Source: Mesorhizobium sp. NFR06
GTDB taxonomy: Bacteria; Pseudomonadota; Alphaproteobacteria; Rhizobiales; Rhizobiaceae
Length of the DNA: 64,000 bases
Assembly: GCF_900115245.1 (NCBI RefSeq)
Contig: NZ_FOVT01000015.1
Location: 62,001 to 126,000, forward strand
Direction: 5' to 3'
Shown: positions 42,589 to 50,592 of the stretch, piece after piece
How positions within the stretch are numbered: position 1 is the first letter of the stretch
Layout: every line of letters begins with the position of its first letter
Made by a program: the position numbers and the translations under genes
The notes under the pieces: generated by a model
Seen by the model: the letters and a program-made list of their open reading frames with translations, nothing else
The model's database searches: none
What the model was told of the DNA's origin: nothing

Positions 42589-43704
42589 ATGTATGTCGCG
42601 GTGAAAGGCGGCGAGGCCGCTATTGCCAATGCGCACCGCCTGCTTGCCGATCGCCGCCGCGGCGACCGCTCGGTGCCGGCGCTGCGCCTCGACCAGATCG
42701 TCGAGCAGCTGGCGCTCGGTGTCGACCGGGTGATGAGCGAAGGCTCGCTCTATGATCGCGAGCTCGCGGCTTTGGCCGTCGTCCAGGCGCGCGGCGACAT
42801 GATCGAGGCGATCTTCCTGGTGCGCGCTTACCGCACCACGCTGCCGCGCTTCGGCTACACCAACCCGGTCGATACCGGCGCCATGCAGGTCGAGCGGCGC
42901 GTGTCGGCCACCTACAAGGATCTGCCTGGTGGCCAGGTGCTCGGCCCGACCTTCGACTACACCCACCGGCTGCTCGATCCCGAGCTTGCCGCCGGCGCCG
43001 GGGTCGAAACGCCGGCGCAACGCCCGGTCGAGGCCGAAGCGATGCCGCGCGTCTCCGCGATCCTCGCCCGTGAAGGCCTGATCGAAGCCGATGGCGACAT
43101 GCCGTTGGACCATGTGCCCGGCGACATCACCCGCGAGCCGCTGCAATTCCCGATGGCGCGCGACATCCGCCTGCAGGCGCTGTCGCGCGGCGACGAAGGT
43201 TTTCTGCTGGCGCTCGGCTATTCGACGCAGCGCGGCTATGCCCGCAATCATCCTTTCGTCGGCGAGATCCGCATCGGCGAGGTCGAGCTCGAGCTCGACG
43301 TGCCGGAACTGCCCTTCGCGGTGCCGCTGGGCTCCATCCGCGTCACCGAATGCCAGATGGTCAATCAGTTCAAGGGCTCGGCCAAGGCGCCGCCGCAATT
43401 CACGCGCGGCTACGGCCTGGTCTTCGGCCAGAGCGAGCGCAAGGTGATGGCCATGGCGCTCTGCGACCGGGCGCTGCGCGCGGGCGAACTTGGCGAAGAC
43501 GTCGTCGCCGCCGCGCAGGACGAGGAGTTCGTCATCTCGCATTCCGACAATGTCCAGGCGACCGGCTTCGTCGAGCATCTGAAGCTGCCGCACTATGTCG
43601 ACTTCCAGGCCGAGCTCGGCCTGGTTCGCCGTATGCGTGCCGAATACGAGGCGCGGGAAAACGAGGACAAGGCCGCCGAGGAAAAGCGGGAGGCGGCGGA
43701 ATGA
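42589..43704 (+). CDS. phnI: C-P lyase subunit PhnI
   Basis: The nucleosidase subunit, 371 residues, which displaces adenine from ATP by phosphonate. MYVAVKGGEAAIANAHRLLAD, QIVEQLALGVDRVMSEGSLYDRELAALAVVQARGD and GYARNHPFVGEIRIGEVELE are diagnostic, and SDNVQATGFVEHLKLPHYVDFQAEL lies near the C-terminus. It starts two bases after the phnH stop. Unusually, the next gene on this strand is not directly adjacent: a short antisense gene occupies the gap to phnJ. Confidence 0.95.
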   Translation: MYVAVKGGEAAIANAHRLLADRRRGDRSVPALRLDQIVEQLALGVDRVMSEGSLYDRELAALAVVQARGDMIEAIFLVRAYRTTLPRFGYTNPVDTGAMQVERRVSATYKDLPGGQVLGPTFDYTHRLLDPELAAGAGVETPAQRPVEAEAMPRVSAILAREGLIEADGDMPLDHVPGDITREPLQFPMARDIRLQALSRGDEGFLLALGYSTQRGYARNHPFVGEIRIGEVELELDVPELPFAVPLGSIRVTECQMVNQFKGSAKAPPQFTRGYGLVFGQSERKVMAMALCDRALRAGELGEDVVAAAQDEEFVISHSDNVQATGFVEHLKLPHYVDFQAELGLVRRMRAEYEARENEDKAAEEKREAAE

Positions 43705-43706
43705 TC

Positions 43707-43880
43707 CTAACGCCCGCCGCCACCGAACCACAGGCCGATAAAGCCACGCGCGCCGGCAACGGTCTCGCCACGTGGAGGCGCCTTTGGCGCGGGCAGGACC
43801 ATCTTCCACAGCACAAAGGCCACGATGCCGGCAAACACCAGCAGCAGCACGCCAAGATGCAACCAACCGGTGGAGTCCAT
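43707..43880 (-). CDS. Small membrane protein antisense between phnI and phnJ
   Basis: A 57-residue frame on the opposite strand: MDSTGWLHLGVLLLVFAGIV starts one predicted span, then a Pro-rich linker (LPAPKAPPRGET) and a Gly-rich end. It exactly fills the phnI-phnJ gap, its stop lying within three bases of the phnI stop. The C-P lyase genes elsewhere are contiguous here. I do not recognise a family. It may be a real small protein or non-coding spacer. Confidence 0.5.
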   Translation of the reverse strand: MDSTGWLHLGVLLLVFAGIVAFVLWKMVLPAPKAPPRGETVAGARGFIGLWFGGGGR

Positions 43881-43939
43881 GTGGGCATGCTCCCGCGTCT
43901 TGAGCACCAAATTCTTAGCACAGAGCGGACGTGATCGCC

Positions 43940-44908
43940 ATGACCGACATCGCCACCTACAACTTCGCCTATCTCGACGAGCAGACCAAAAGGATGATCC
44001 GACGCGCCATCCTGAAGGGTATCGCCATTCCCGGCTACCAGGTGCCTTTCGCCTCGCGCGAAATGCCGATGCCTTACGGCTGGGGCACCGGCGGCGTCCA
44101 GGTCACCGCCTCGATCATCGGCCCGGATGACGTGCTGAAAGTCATCGACCAGGGCGCCGACGACACCACCAACGCTGTTTCGATCCGCGCCTTTTTCAAG
44201 AAGGTCGCGAAGGTCGCGGTAACCACTGAGACGGCGAAGGCCACGATCATCCAGACCCGCCACCGCATCCCGGAGCAGCCCCTGACAGCCGGCCAGGTGC
44301 TGGTCTTCCAGGTGCCGATCCCCGAGCCGCTGCGCTTCCTCGAGCCGCGCGAGACCGAGACGCGCAAGATGCATGCTCTCGAGGAATACGGCCTGATGCA
44401 TGTGAAGCTCTATGAGGATATCGCCAGGCACGGCCGCATCGCCACCACCTATGCCTATCCGGTCAAGGTCGAGGGCCGCTATGTGATGGACCCCTCGCCG
44501 ACGCCGAAATTCGACAATCCGAAGATGCACCGCTCGCCGGCGCTGCAGCTGTTCGGCGCCGGCCGCGAGAAGCGCATCTACGCGGTGCCGCCCTTCACCG
44601 GCGTCGTCAGCCTCGATTTCGAGGATCATCCCTTCGAGGTGCAGACCTTCGACCAGCCCTGCGCGCTCTGCGGCGCCGAGAATGTCTATCTTGACGAGGT
44701 CATCCTCGACGATCATGGCGGCCACATGTTCGTCTGCTCCGACACCGACCACTGCGAGAAGCGGCGCGGCGACCCTACCTCCTCCTCGTGGGGAGATCGC
44801 GCCGAAGGCGCGGGTGGGGCAGACGGTCAATCTTCTCCTTCTTCAACCCCCATCCCGGCGCTGCGCGCCGACCCTCCCCACAATGGGGAGGGTAAGGAGG
44901 CCGAATGA
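43940..44908 (+). CDS. phnJ: C-P lyase radical-SAM subunit PhnJ, with C-terminal extension
   Basis: Catalytic C-P lyase, 322 residues, which cleaves the C-P bond of ribose-1-phosphonate 5-phosphate. Counting from the ATG at 43940, the iron-sulfur cysteines are C241, C244 and C266 and the catalytic cysteine is C272, the same numbers as in E. coli PhnJ, which supports this start over the upstream GTG at 43931. The family ends soon after HCEKRR. Here some 45 more residues (GDPTSSSWGDRAEGAGGADG onward) follow, low in complexity and encoded by a copy of an intergenic palindrome. The stop overlaps phnK (ATGA). Confidence 0.94.
   Translation: MTDIATYNFAYLDEQTKRMIRRAILKGIAIPGYQVPFASREMPMPYGWGTGGVQVTASIIGPDDVLKVIDQGADDTTNAVSIRAFFKKVAKVAVTTETAKATIIQTRHRIPEQPLTAGQVLVFQVPIPEPLRFLEPRETETRKMHALEEYGLMHVKLYEDIARHGRIATTYAYPVKVEGRYVMDPSPTPKFDNPKMHRSPALQLFGAGREKRIYAVPPFTGVVSLDFEDHPFEVQTFDQPCALCGAENVYLDEVILDDHGGHMFVCSDTDHCEKRRGDPTSSSWGDRAEGAGGADGQSSPSSTPIPALRADPPHNGEGKEAE
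44774..44897. repeat. Palindromic repeat (family C-like) inside the 3' end of phnJ
   Basis: CCTACCTCCTCCTCGTGGGG at the left and CTCCCCACAATGGGGAGGGT at the right are the halves of a stem of the type found between genes at 19868, 52951, 54031 and 61043. It is read through in frame and its right edge abuts the phnK ribosome site AAGGAGG. Confidence 0.7.
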
Positions 44909-45681
44909 CCGACGAACCGCTGCTGCGCGTCTCGGCGCTGTCCAAATTCTACGGCTCGCGGGTCGGCTGCGAGAACGTCACTTTCGATCTCTGGCCGGGT
45001 GAGGTTCTGGCCGTCGTCGGCGAATCCGGCTCCGGCAAGACGACGCTGCTCAACTGCCTGTCGACCAGGCTGCTGCCATCATCCGGCACCGCCAGCTACC
45101 GCATGCGCGACGGCCAGTGGCGCGAGCTCTATCGGATGAGCGAGGCCGAGCGCCGCTTCCTGATGCGCACCGACTGGGGCTTTGTCCACCAGAACCCGGC
45201 GGACGGCTTGCGCATGACGGTGTCTGCCGGCGCCAATGTAGGCGAAAGGCTGATGGCTGTGGGCGACCGCCACTACGGCAGGATCCGCGCCACCGCGGTC
45301 GACTGGCTGTCGCGCGTCGAGATCGACGAGGACCGCATCGACGACGAGCCCCGCGCTTTCTCCGGCGGCATGCGTCAGCGCCTGCAGATCGCCCGCAATT
45401 TGGTGACAGGCCCGCGTCTGGTGTTCATGGACGAGCCGACCGGCGGCCTCGACGTTTCGGTGCAGGCGCGCCTGCTCGACCTGTTGCGCCGGCTGGTCAC
45501 CGACCTCGGCCTCGCCGCGATCGTCGTCACCCACGACCTCGCCGTGGCGCGGCTTCTGTCGCAGCGCATGATGGTGATGAAGGACGGCCGCGTCGTCGAA
45601 AGCGGCCTCACCGATCGGGTGCTCGACGACCCGCGCGCGCCTTACACGCAATTGCTCGTTTCTTCCATCCTGCAGGTGTGA
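44905..45681 (+). CDS. phnK: C-P lyase ATP-binding protein PhnK
   Basis: A 258-residue ABC-type ATPase that docks on the C-P lyase core and is needed for turnover, not for transport. Walker A GESGSGKTT, signature FSGGMRQRLQIARNL, Walker B LVFMDEPTGGLDVS and switch VTHDLAVARLL are intact. LLRVSALSKFYGSRVGCENVTFDLWPGE is the family N-terminus. The start overlaps the phnJ stop. Confidence 0.95.
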   Translation: MTDEPLLRVSALSKFYGSRVGCENVTFDLWPGEVLAVVGESGSGKTTLLNCLSTRLLPSSGTASYRMRDGQWRELYRMSEAERRFLMRTDWGFVHQNPADGLRMTVSAGANVGERLMAVGDRHYGRIRATAVDWLSRVEIDEDRIDDEPRAFSGGMRQRLQIARNLVTGPRLVFMDEPTGGLDVSVQARLLDLLRRLVTDLGLAAIVVTHDLAVARLLSQRMMVMKDGRVVESGLTDRVLDDPRAPYTQLLVSSILQV

Positions 45682-45683
45682 TC

Positions 45684-46391
45684 ATGGCCACCCCGCTTGT
45701 CGTTTCCGATGTCGCAAAGAGCTTCACCATGCATCTGCGCGACGGCGTCACGCTGCCGGTGGTGGCGGGCGTCTCCTTCTCGATCCGCACCGGCGAATGC
45801 GCCGTGCTCGGCGGCCCGTCCGGCGCGGGAAAGAGCTCGATCCTGAAGATGCTCTACGGCAACTATGCCGTCGACGAAGGCCAGATCATTGTTCAGCACG
45901 GGAACGGGTTGATCGATCTCGCCAGCGCCACGCCACGCACCGTGCTTGCCATTCGCCGGCAAACGATCGGCTATGTCAGTCAGTTCCTGCGCACCGTGCC
46001 GCGCGTTTCGGCGCTCGATGTCGTCGCCGAACCGCTGGTCGAGCGCGGTGAGGACAGGGAGGCCGCGCGGGCGAAGGCGCGTTCGCTGTTGGCGCAGCTC
46101 AACCTGCCGGAAAAACTCTGGGCCTTGCCGCCCGCGACCTTCTCGGGCGGCGAGCAGCAGCGCGTCAACATCGCACGCGGCTTCATCACCGAGCATCCGA
46201 TCCTTCTGCTCGACGAACCGACCGCGTCGCTCGACGCGAAGAACCGCGATGTCGTGGTCGAGCTGATCGCCGCCAAGAAGGCGGCGGGCGTTGCCCTTCT
46301 CGGCATCTTCCACGATCTCGATGTCCGTGACGCCGTGGCCGATCGCGTCATCGACGTCACCGCTTTCGCAACAGGCAAGGTCGCCGCATGA
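45684..46391 (+). CDS. phnL: C-P lyase ATP-binding protein PhnL
   Basis: ABC-type ATPase of 235 residues. Walker A GPSGAGKSS, signature FSGGEQQRVNIARGF, Walker B LLLLDEPTASLDA and FHDLDVRDAVADR. The N-terminal KSFTMHLRDGVTLPVVAGVSF is typical of PhnL. It partners PhnK or PhnI-GH in the C-P lyase machinery. The ATG at 45684 lies two bases after the phnK stop; its own stop overlaps the next start. Confidence 0.95.
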   Translation: MATPLVVSDVAKSFTMHLRDGVTLPVVAGVSFSIRTGECAVLGGPSGAGKSSILKMLYGNYAVDEGQIIVQHGNGLIDLASATPRTVLAIRRQTIGYVSQFLRTVPRVSALDVVAEPLVERGEDREAARAKARSLLAQLNLPEKLWALPPATFSGGEQQRVNIARGFITEHPILLLDEPTASLDAKNRDVVVELIAAKKAAGVALLGIFHDLDVRDAVADRVIDVTAFATGKVAA

Positions 46392-47002
46392 AGAAGCTTT
46401 CGGAGGCACCGCTGATTCATCCGACGGCGCAGGTCGAAAACTCGACACTCGGCCGCTGGACCGAGATCGCCGAGCGCAGCCGCGTCGCCGAATGCGAGCT
46501 CGGCGACTATTCCTACATGATGCAGGATTGCGCCGTCTGGTGCGCCACCATCGGCAAGTTCTCCAACATCGCGGCAAGCGTGCGCATCAACGCCACCAAT
46601 CATCCGACCTGGCGGCCGACGCTGCACCACTTCACCTACCGCGCCTCCGACTATTGGGACGATGCCGAGCATGAGAGCGAATTTTTCGCAGAGCGCCGCG
46701 CCAGGCGCGTCACCATCGGTCACGACACCTGGCTCGGGCATGGCTCGACCATCCTGCCCGGCGTAACCGTCGGCGACGGCGCCGCGGTCGGCGCCGGCGC
46801 GGTGGTGTCGAAGGATGTCGCGCCCTACACCATCGTCGGCGGCGTGCCGGCAAAGCCGATCCGCGAGCGCTTCGACCGCCGCACCGCCGAGCGCTACCAG
46901 GCGCTCGCCTGGTGGGATTGGGACCATGCCCGGCTGCGCTCGGCGCTCGACGATTTTCGTGAGCTGTCGGCCGAGGCTTTCCTGGAGAAATATGGCGGCT
47001 AG
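46388..47002 (+). CDS. Phn-associated hexapeptide-repeat acetyltransferase
   Basis: A 204-residue left-handed beta-helix transferase of the phosphonate-linked DapH/DapD/GlmU-like group. The hexapeptide repeats run through IHPTAQVENSTLGRWTEIAE, VTIGHDTWLGHGSTILPGVT and VGDGAAVGAGAVVSKDVAPY; ATNHPTWRPTLHHFTYRASDYWDD carries the catalytic His region. It overlaps phnL by four bases, so it belongs to the operon. Substrate probably an aminophosphonate or pathway intermediate; not established. Confidence 0.88.
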   Translation: MKKLSEAPLIHPTAQVENSTLGRWTEIAERSRVAECELGDYSYMMQDCAVWCATIGKFSNIAASVRINATNHPTWRPTLHHFTYRASDYWDDAEHESEFFAERRARRVTIGHDTWLGHGSTILPGVTVGDGAAVGAGAVVSKDVAPYTIVGGVPAKPIRERFDRRTAERYQALAWWDWDHARLRSALDDFRELSAEAFLEKYGG

Positions 47003-47076
47003 CCCCAACCGTTGCGCGGTTTGCCGATGTTCAGGAAAATGCGCTGATGCTAAAATAAGAGATGCTTGAGGGTTTC

Positions 47077-47193
47077 ATGCAGCCCTTGCGAAGAGACATT
47101 CCCGCACCTCCGGCCTCTGGCGTGAAGCCCGGAATCGTGACAGCCTTTGTCGTTCTGATCTTTTTCGGCATCTTTGCCGCGATCTGGCTTTAG
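47077..47193 (+). CDS. Small single-span membrane protein, 38 residues
   Basis: A short frame MQPLRRDIPAPPASGVKPGI leads into a hydrophobic segment (VTAFVVLIFFGIFAAIWL) at the very C-terminus. GAGGG lies four bases before the ATG at 47077; an ATG at 47062 is in frame. Basic N-terminus with a C-terminal span is a common small-protein layout. It is co-oriented with the phn genes. No function known. Confidence 0.5.
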   Translation: MQPLRRDIPAPPASGVKPGIVTAFVVLIFFGIFAAIWL

Positions 47194-47211
47194 TCCATCC
47201 CAAGCGGGTTC

Positions 47212-47703
47212 TTGACCGTGCCGACCATTCGTCCCGCCACACCGGCCGACGCAGATGCGATCTGGTCCATTCTCGAACCAGTCCTGCGGGCCGGCGAAAC
47301 TTATGCGCTGCCTCGCGACTGGAATCGAGACCAAGCGCTGGGCTACTGGTTTTCCGATGGGCACGAGGTGTTCGTGGCGGAAGAAGCCGGCGATCTGATT
47401 GGCTGCTATTATCTTCATGCCAACCAGCGCGGCGGCGGCGCGCATGTCGCCAATTGCGGCTACGTCACGTCGGCGGCTTCGAGCGGTCGAGGCGTGGCTA
47501 CTGCGATGTGCCGGCATTCGTTGCAGCTGGCTGCCGAGCGCGGCTTCCGCGCCATGCAGTTCAACTTCGTTATCAGCAGCAACGAGCGCGCGGTGCAGTT
47601 GTGGCGTCGGCTCGGCTTCGACATTGTCGGCACCATTCCACAATCGTTCGACCATCCGCGGTTGGGCTATGTCGACGCTTTCGTGATGCACCGCATGCTG
47701 TAG
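47212..47703 (+). CDS. GNAT-family N-acetyltransferase
   Basis: A 163-residue acetyltransferase. IRPATPADADAIWSILEPVL is the first strand and helix; NCGYVTSAASSGRGVATAMCRHSLQLAAERGF contains the acetyl-CoA pyrophosphate loop; SNERAVQLWRRLGFDIVGTIPQ ends the fold. No ATG fits; the start is TTG at 47212 or GTG at 47218. In E. coli a GNAT (PhnO) acetylates aminoalkylphosphonates, so the position within the phn cluster is suggestive, but the same fold serves many substrates. Confidence 0.8.
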   Translation: MTVPTIRPATPADADAIWSILEPVLRAGETYALPRDWNRDQALGYWFSDGHEVFVAEEAGDLIGCYYLHANQRGGGAHVANCGYVTSAASSGRGVATAMCRHSLQLAAERGFRAMQFNFVISSNERAVQLWRRLGFDIVGTIPQSFDHPRLGYVDAFVMHRML

Positions 47704-47771
47704 AGGCGGGCAGGTTTCACACCCTTGACACATGACTCGGACAGGACGCCTTCTCACGAAGGAGATCGCCC

Positions 47772-48482
47772 ATGCCCGCCACAGTCAGACCCTCGCTCGC
47801 CTCCTTCTTCGAAGGCACCAATCCGACGACGCCCGTTCATCTCGGCACCCGCTACGACACATCGGGCAACTTCCTTCTCGAGCCCGGCAACACGGTGGTC
47901 AGCCACCTCGTCCAGGGCTCGCCATCGGAAGCAGCGGTCATCGAGGTGCGCGAGCGCATCTGCGCCATGCCCGACGCCGATCGCCTCGCCTTCACGCCGA
48001 TCTCCAGTCTGCACATGACGCTGTTCCAGGGCATCATCGAATACCGCCGCCGCCATCCCTACTGGCCAGCCGGTATACCGCTCGACACCAGCATCGACGA
48101 CATGACTCGTCTCTATCTCGATCGCCTGCAGGGCTTCGAGGGCAAGGGCGCCTTCAGCGTAACGACCATCGGCGTCACGCCGAACGGCCTGACAGTTGCC
48201 GGCGCCACGGACGAGGACCGGCTTATCCTCAAAGCATGGCGCGATGCGCTGTCGGTGCCGTTCGGCTATCGCCATCCGGACCACGACGTGTATGTCTTTC
48301 ATATCACTTTCGCCTACCAGGTCCGCCGCCTCGCCGACGAACGCGCAGCCGCCTGGCAGGATCTGTTCGATGATTGCCTGTCGTTCCTCGAACGCGAGGC
48401 TCCGGTGATCGAATTGCGCCCGCCGGCCTTCTGCAGCTTCAGCGACATGAAGCATTTCGAGGAATTGCTGGTGCTTGGCTGA
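47772..48482 (+). CDS. DUF1868 protein, 2H-phosphoesterase-like
   Basis: A 236-residue cytoplasmic protein. Two His-x-Thr motifs, SLHMTLFQG near residue 80 and FHITFAYQ near 178, are spaced as in the 2H phosphoesterase fold, whose members open cyclic phosphates or 2'-5' bonds. The start FFEGTNPTTPVHLGTRYDTSGNFL is the DUF1868 signature. It sits between the C-P lyase genes and phnCDEE. The C-P lyase route forms a ribose 1,2-cyclic phosphate that E. coli opens with PhnP, which I do not find here, so this protein is a candidate for that step. Confidence 0.78.
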   Translation: MPATVRPSLASFFEGTNPTTPVHLGTRYDTSGNFLLEPGNTVVSHLVQGSPSEAAVIEVRERICAMPDADRLAFTPISSLHMTLFQGIIEYRRRHPYWPAGIPLDTSIDDMTRLYLDRLQGFEGKGAFSVTTIGVTPNGLTVAGATDEDRLILKAWRDALSVPFGYRHPDHDVYVFHITFAYQVRRLADERAAAWQDLFDDCLSFLEREAPVIELRPPAFCSFSDMKHFEELLVLG

Positions 48483-48497
48483 CGCCAATTGGCGTCA
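48480..48497. other. Perfect 18-bp palindrome at the DUF1868 stop codon
   Basis: TGACGCCAATTGGCGTCA reads the same on both strands and begins with the stop codon. No U-run follows, so it is either a weak hairpin or an operator. Confidence 0.5.
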
Positions 48498-48538
48498 CAG
48501 CCCAGCATTCCCCGCCATGCCTGTGGGACGTAACAAAA

Positions 48539-48556
48539 CTGACATCAATCCGACAC
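48539..48556 (+). promoter_or_regulatory. Possible Pho box upstream of phnC
   Basis: CTGACAT-CAAT-CCGACAC resembles the PhoB half-site repeat CTGTCAT-N4-CTGTCAT (6/7 and 4/7 matches). Phosphate-starvation control of phnC is normal in rhizobia; the second half is weak. Confidence 0.4.
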
Positions 48557-48626
48557 CCCAGCTTCATCGGCCTGCGCTAGCGAAGGTTAACAGACCTGCA
48601 CAAGCGCGACGGACTGGAGTTTTGGT

Positions 48627-49484
48627 ATGTCAGCATCATCGGCCACGCTCGAAATCCGCGGCGTAACCCGACGATTTGGCAAAAACACCGCCGTCAGCGA
48701 CATCACTATCTCGATCCCGCGCGGCCAGATGGTCGGCATCATCGGCCGCTCCGGCGCCGGCAAGTCGACATTGTTGCGCATGATCAATCGTCTCATCGAT
48801 CCCAGCCAGGGGTCGATTTTTTTTGACGGCGCCGAGGTCTCCCGCCTGCAGGGATCGCCGCTGCGCCGCTGGCAGCGTGACTGCGCCATGATCTTCCAGC
48901 AGTTCAACCTGGTGCCGCGCCTCGACGTTTTGACCAACGTGCTGCTCGGCCGCCTGAACCATCGCTCCACGGTTTCCAACCTGCTCGGCATGTTCACGCG
49001 CACCGAATGCGCCGAGGCGGTCGCCGCGCTCGAGCGCCTCGACATCGCCCGCACCGCACTGCAGCCGGCCGGTACGCTGTCCGGCGGCCAGCAGCAGCGC
49101 GTCGCGATCGCCCGCGCCATGATGCAGCAGCCGAAGGTGCTGCTGGCCGACGAGCCGATCGCCTCCCTCGACCCGCTCAACGCCAAGGTGGTGATGGACT
49201 CGCTGCGCGAAATCAATTCGCGCGAAGGCATCACCGTCGTCACCAACCTGCACACGCTGGACACCGCCCGCGCCTATTGCACCCGCATCATCGGCATGGC
49301 CGCCGGCAGGGTCGTCTTCGACGGTGGACCGGACGATCTCGACCGCGACGCCGTTCGCACCGTCTACGGCGCCGATGCCAGCGGCGCCGAAATCTCCGAG
49401 GCCATCACGTCGACCAGCGTGACCATCAAGCCGAAGATCACCGCATCCGCCGGACCGCTCGAACCAGCCTTTCCTGGCTACTGA
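48627..49484 (+). CDS. phnC: Phosphonate ABC transporter ATPase PhnC
   Basis: A 285-residue importer ATPase. Walker A GRSGAGKST, Q-loop MIFQQFNLVPRLDVLTNVLLGRL, signature LSGGQQQRVAIARAM and Walker B VLLADEPIASLDPLNAK are intact, and HRSTVSNLLGMFTRTE is the PhnC-specific helical insert. It energises uptake with PhnD and the two PhnE proteins. Confidence 0.95.
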   Translation: MSASSATLEIRGVTRRFGKNTAVSDITISIPRGQMVGIIGRSGAGKSTLLRMINRLIDPSQGSIFFDGAEVSRLQGSPLRRWQRDCAMIFQQFNLVPRLDVLTNVLLGRLNHRSTVSNLLGMFTRTECAEAVAALERLDIARTALQPAGTLSGGQQQRVAIARAMMQQPKVLLADEPIASLDPLNAKVVMDSLREINSREGITVVTNLHTLDTARAYCTRIIGMAAGRVVFDGGPDDLDRDAVRTVYGADASGAEISEAITSTSVTIKPKITASAGPLEPAFPGY

Positions 49485-49627
49485 GCCCACTGCCCCGGGC
49501 CCTTGGCGGTCCGGGCAAATCGTGGATTTCAGCAGAGCAACCCGGATCGCCCGCCAGCGTCAAAGGCAAGACTTGAAAAATCAGAACGCCGCCGGCGCGC
49601 AGCCGGAACAACAGGAGAGAGAGCAAA

Positions 49628-50536
49628 ATGTTCAGGAAGATGGTTTTTGGAGCGGTTTCGCTGCTCGCCATGGCGGCCAGCGCCGCGCACGCCGCCGACA
49701 TCAAAGAGTTCCGCGTCGGCATCCTCGGCGGCGAGAACGAGACCGATCGTCTGCGCAACTACCAGTGCCTCGCCGACCACCTGAAGTCGGAATTCGGCTT
49801 CGAGAAGGTGTCGTTGTTCCCGGCCGCCGACTATGACGGCGTCATCCAGGGCCTGCTCGGCGGCACGCTCGATTTTGCCGAACTCGGCGCGTCCGGCTAC
49901 GCCAGCGTCTATCTCAAGGATCCGAAGGCCGTCACCCCGATCCTCACCACCAAGCAGACCGACGGCTCCACCGGCTATTATTCGATCGGCCTGGCGCTCA
50001 AGACTTCCGGCATCACCGACATCAAGTCGGCCAAGGGCAAGAAGCTCGGCTACGCCGATCCGGATTCGACCTCGGGCTACCTGATCCCGCTGACCCAGAT
50101 CCCGAAGGATACCGGCGCTTCCAACGAAACCTACTTCGCCTCGACCCAGTTCAATGGCGGCCACGAGAACAACGTGCTGGCCGTGCGCGACGGCAAGGTC
50201 GACGTGGCGGTGGATGATTCCTCGGGCATCGGCGACTTCAAGAACGGCTACACCTCCGGCACCTTCCACAAGGAAGTCGCCAAGGGCGCCGTCGACCCGA
50301 ACGACTTCGTCGAGGTCTGGCGCTCGGGCCTGATCCCGAACGGTCCGCTGGTCGTGCGCACCGCGCTCGGCGACGAGATGACCGCCAAGTTGACCGCCTT
50401 CTTCACCGCCCTGCCGACCAAGGACAAGGCCTGCTTCGAAGGCGTCGAAGGTGGCGATTTCACCGGCTATGTTCCGGTGAAGCCGGACTTCTACAGCGTC
50501 ATCGTCGAAGCCCGCAAAGCCGCTATCGGCGGCTGA
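49628..50536 (+). CDS. phnD: Phosphonate-binding protein PhnD
   Basis: Periplasmic binding protein of 302 residues. Signal peptide of about 23 residues ending AHA, then KEFRVGILGGENETDRLRNY. The ligand loop regions include LGGTLDFAELGASGYASVYL and KLGYADPDSTSGYLIPLTQI, where Ser/Thr residues clasp the phosphonate group. GGAGAGAGAG precedes the ATG. A terminator-like hairpin follows, which should keep this message more abundant than those of the permeases. Confidence 0.94.
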   Translation: MFRKMVFGAVSLLAMAASAAHAADIKEFRVGILGGENETDRLRNYQCLADHLKSEFGFEKVSLFPAADYDGVIQGLLGGTLDFAELGASGYASVYLKDPKAVTPILTTKQTDGSTGYYSIGLALKTSGITDIKSAKGKKLGYADPDSTSGYLIPLTQIPKDTGASNETYFASTQFNGGHENNVLAVRDGKVDVAVDDSSGIGDFKNGYTSGTFHKEVAKGAVDPNDFVEVWRSGLIPNGPLVVRTALGDEMTAKLTAFFTALPTKDKACFEGVEGGDFTGYVPVKPDFYSVIVEARKAAIGG

Positions 50537-50550
50537 CGGCATCAAAAGAA

Positions 50551-50579
50551 GGGCGGCATTATCCAGCGCCGCCCTTTTT
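50551..50579 (+). terminator. Intrinsic terminator/attenuator between phnD and phnE
   Basis: GGGCGGC (50551) pairs with GCCGCCC (50568) and is followed by TTTTT. It lies 14 bases upstream of the phnE start, so partial read-through must supply the permeases. Confidence 0.82.
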
Positions 50580-50592
50580 GCATGTTCCGATC

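Noticed and set aside
42568..43866. Long minus-strand frame across phnI
   Set aside because: phnI is intact and conserved on the other strand; only the short 57-residue frame beyond it is a candidate.
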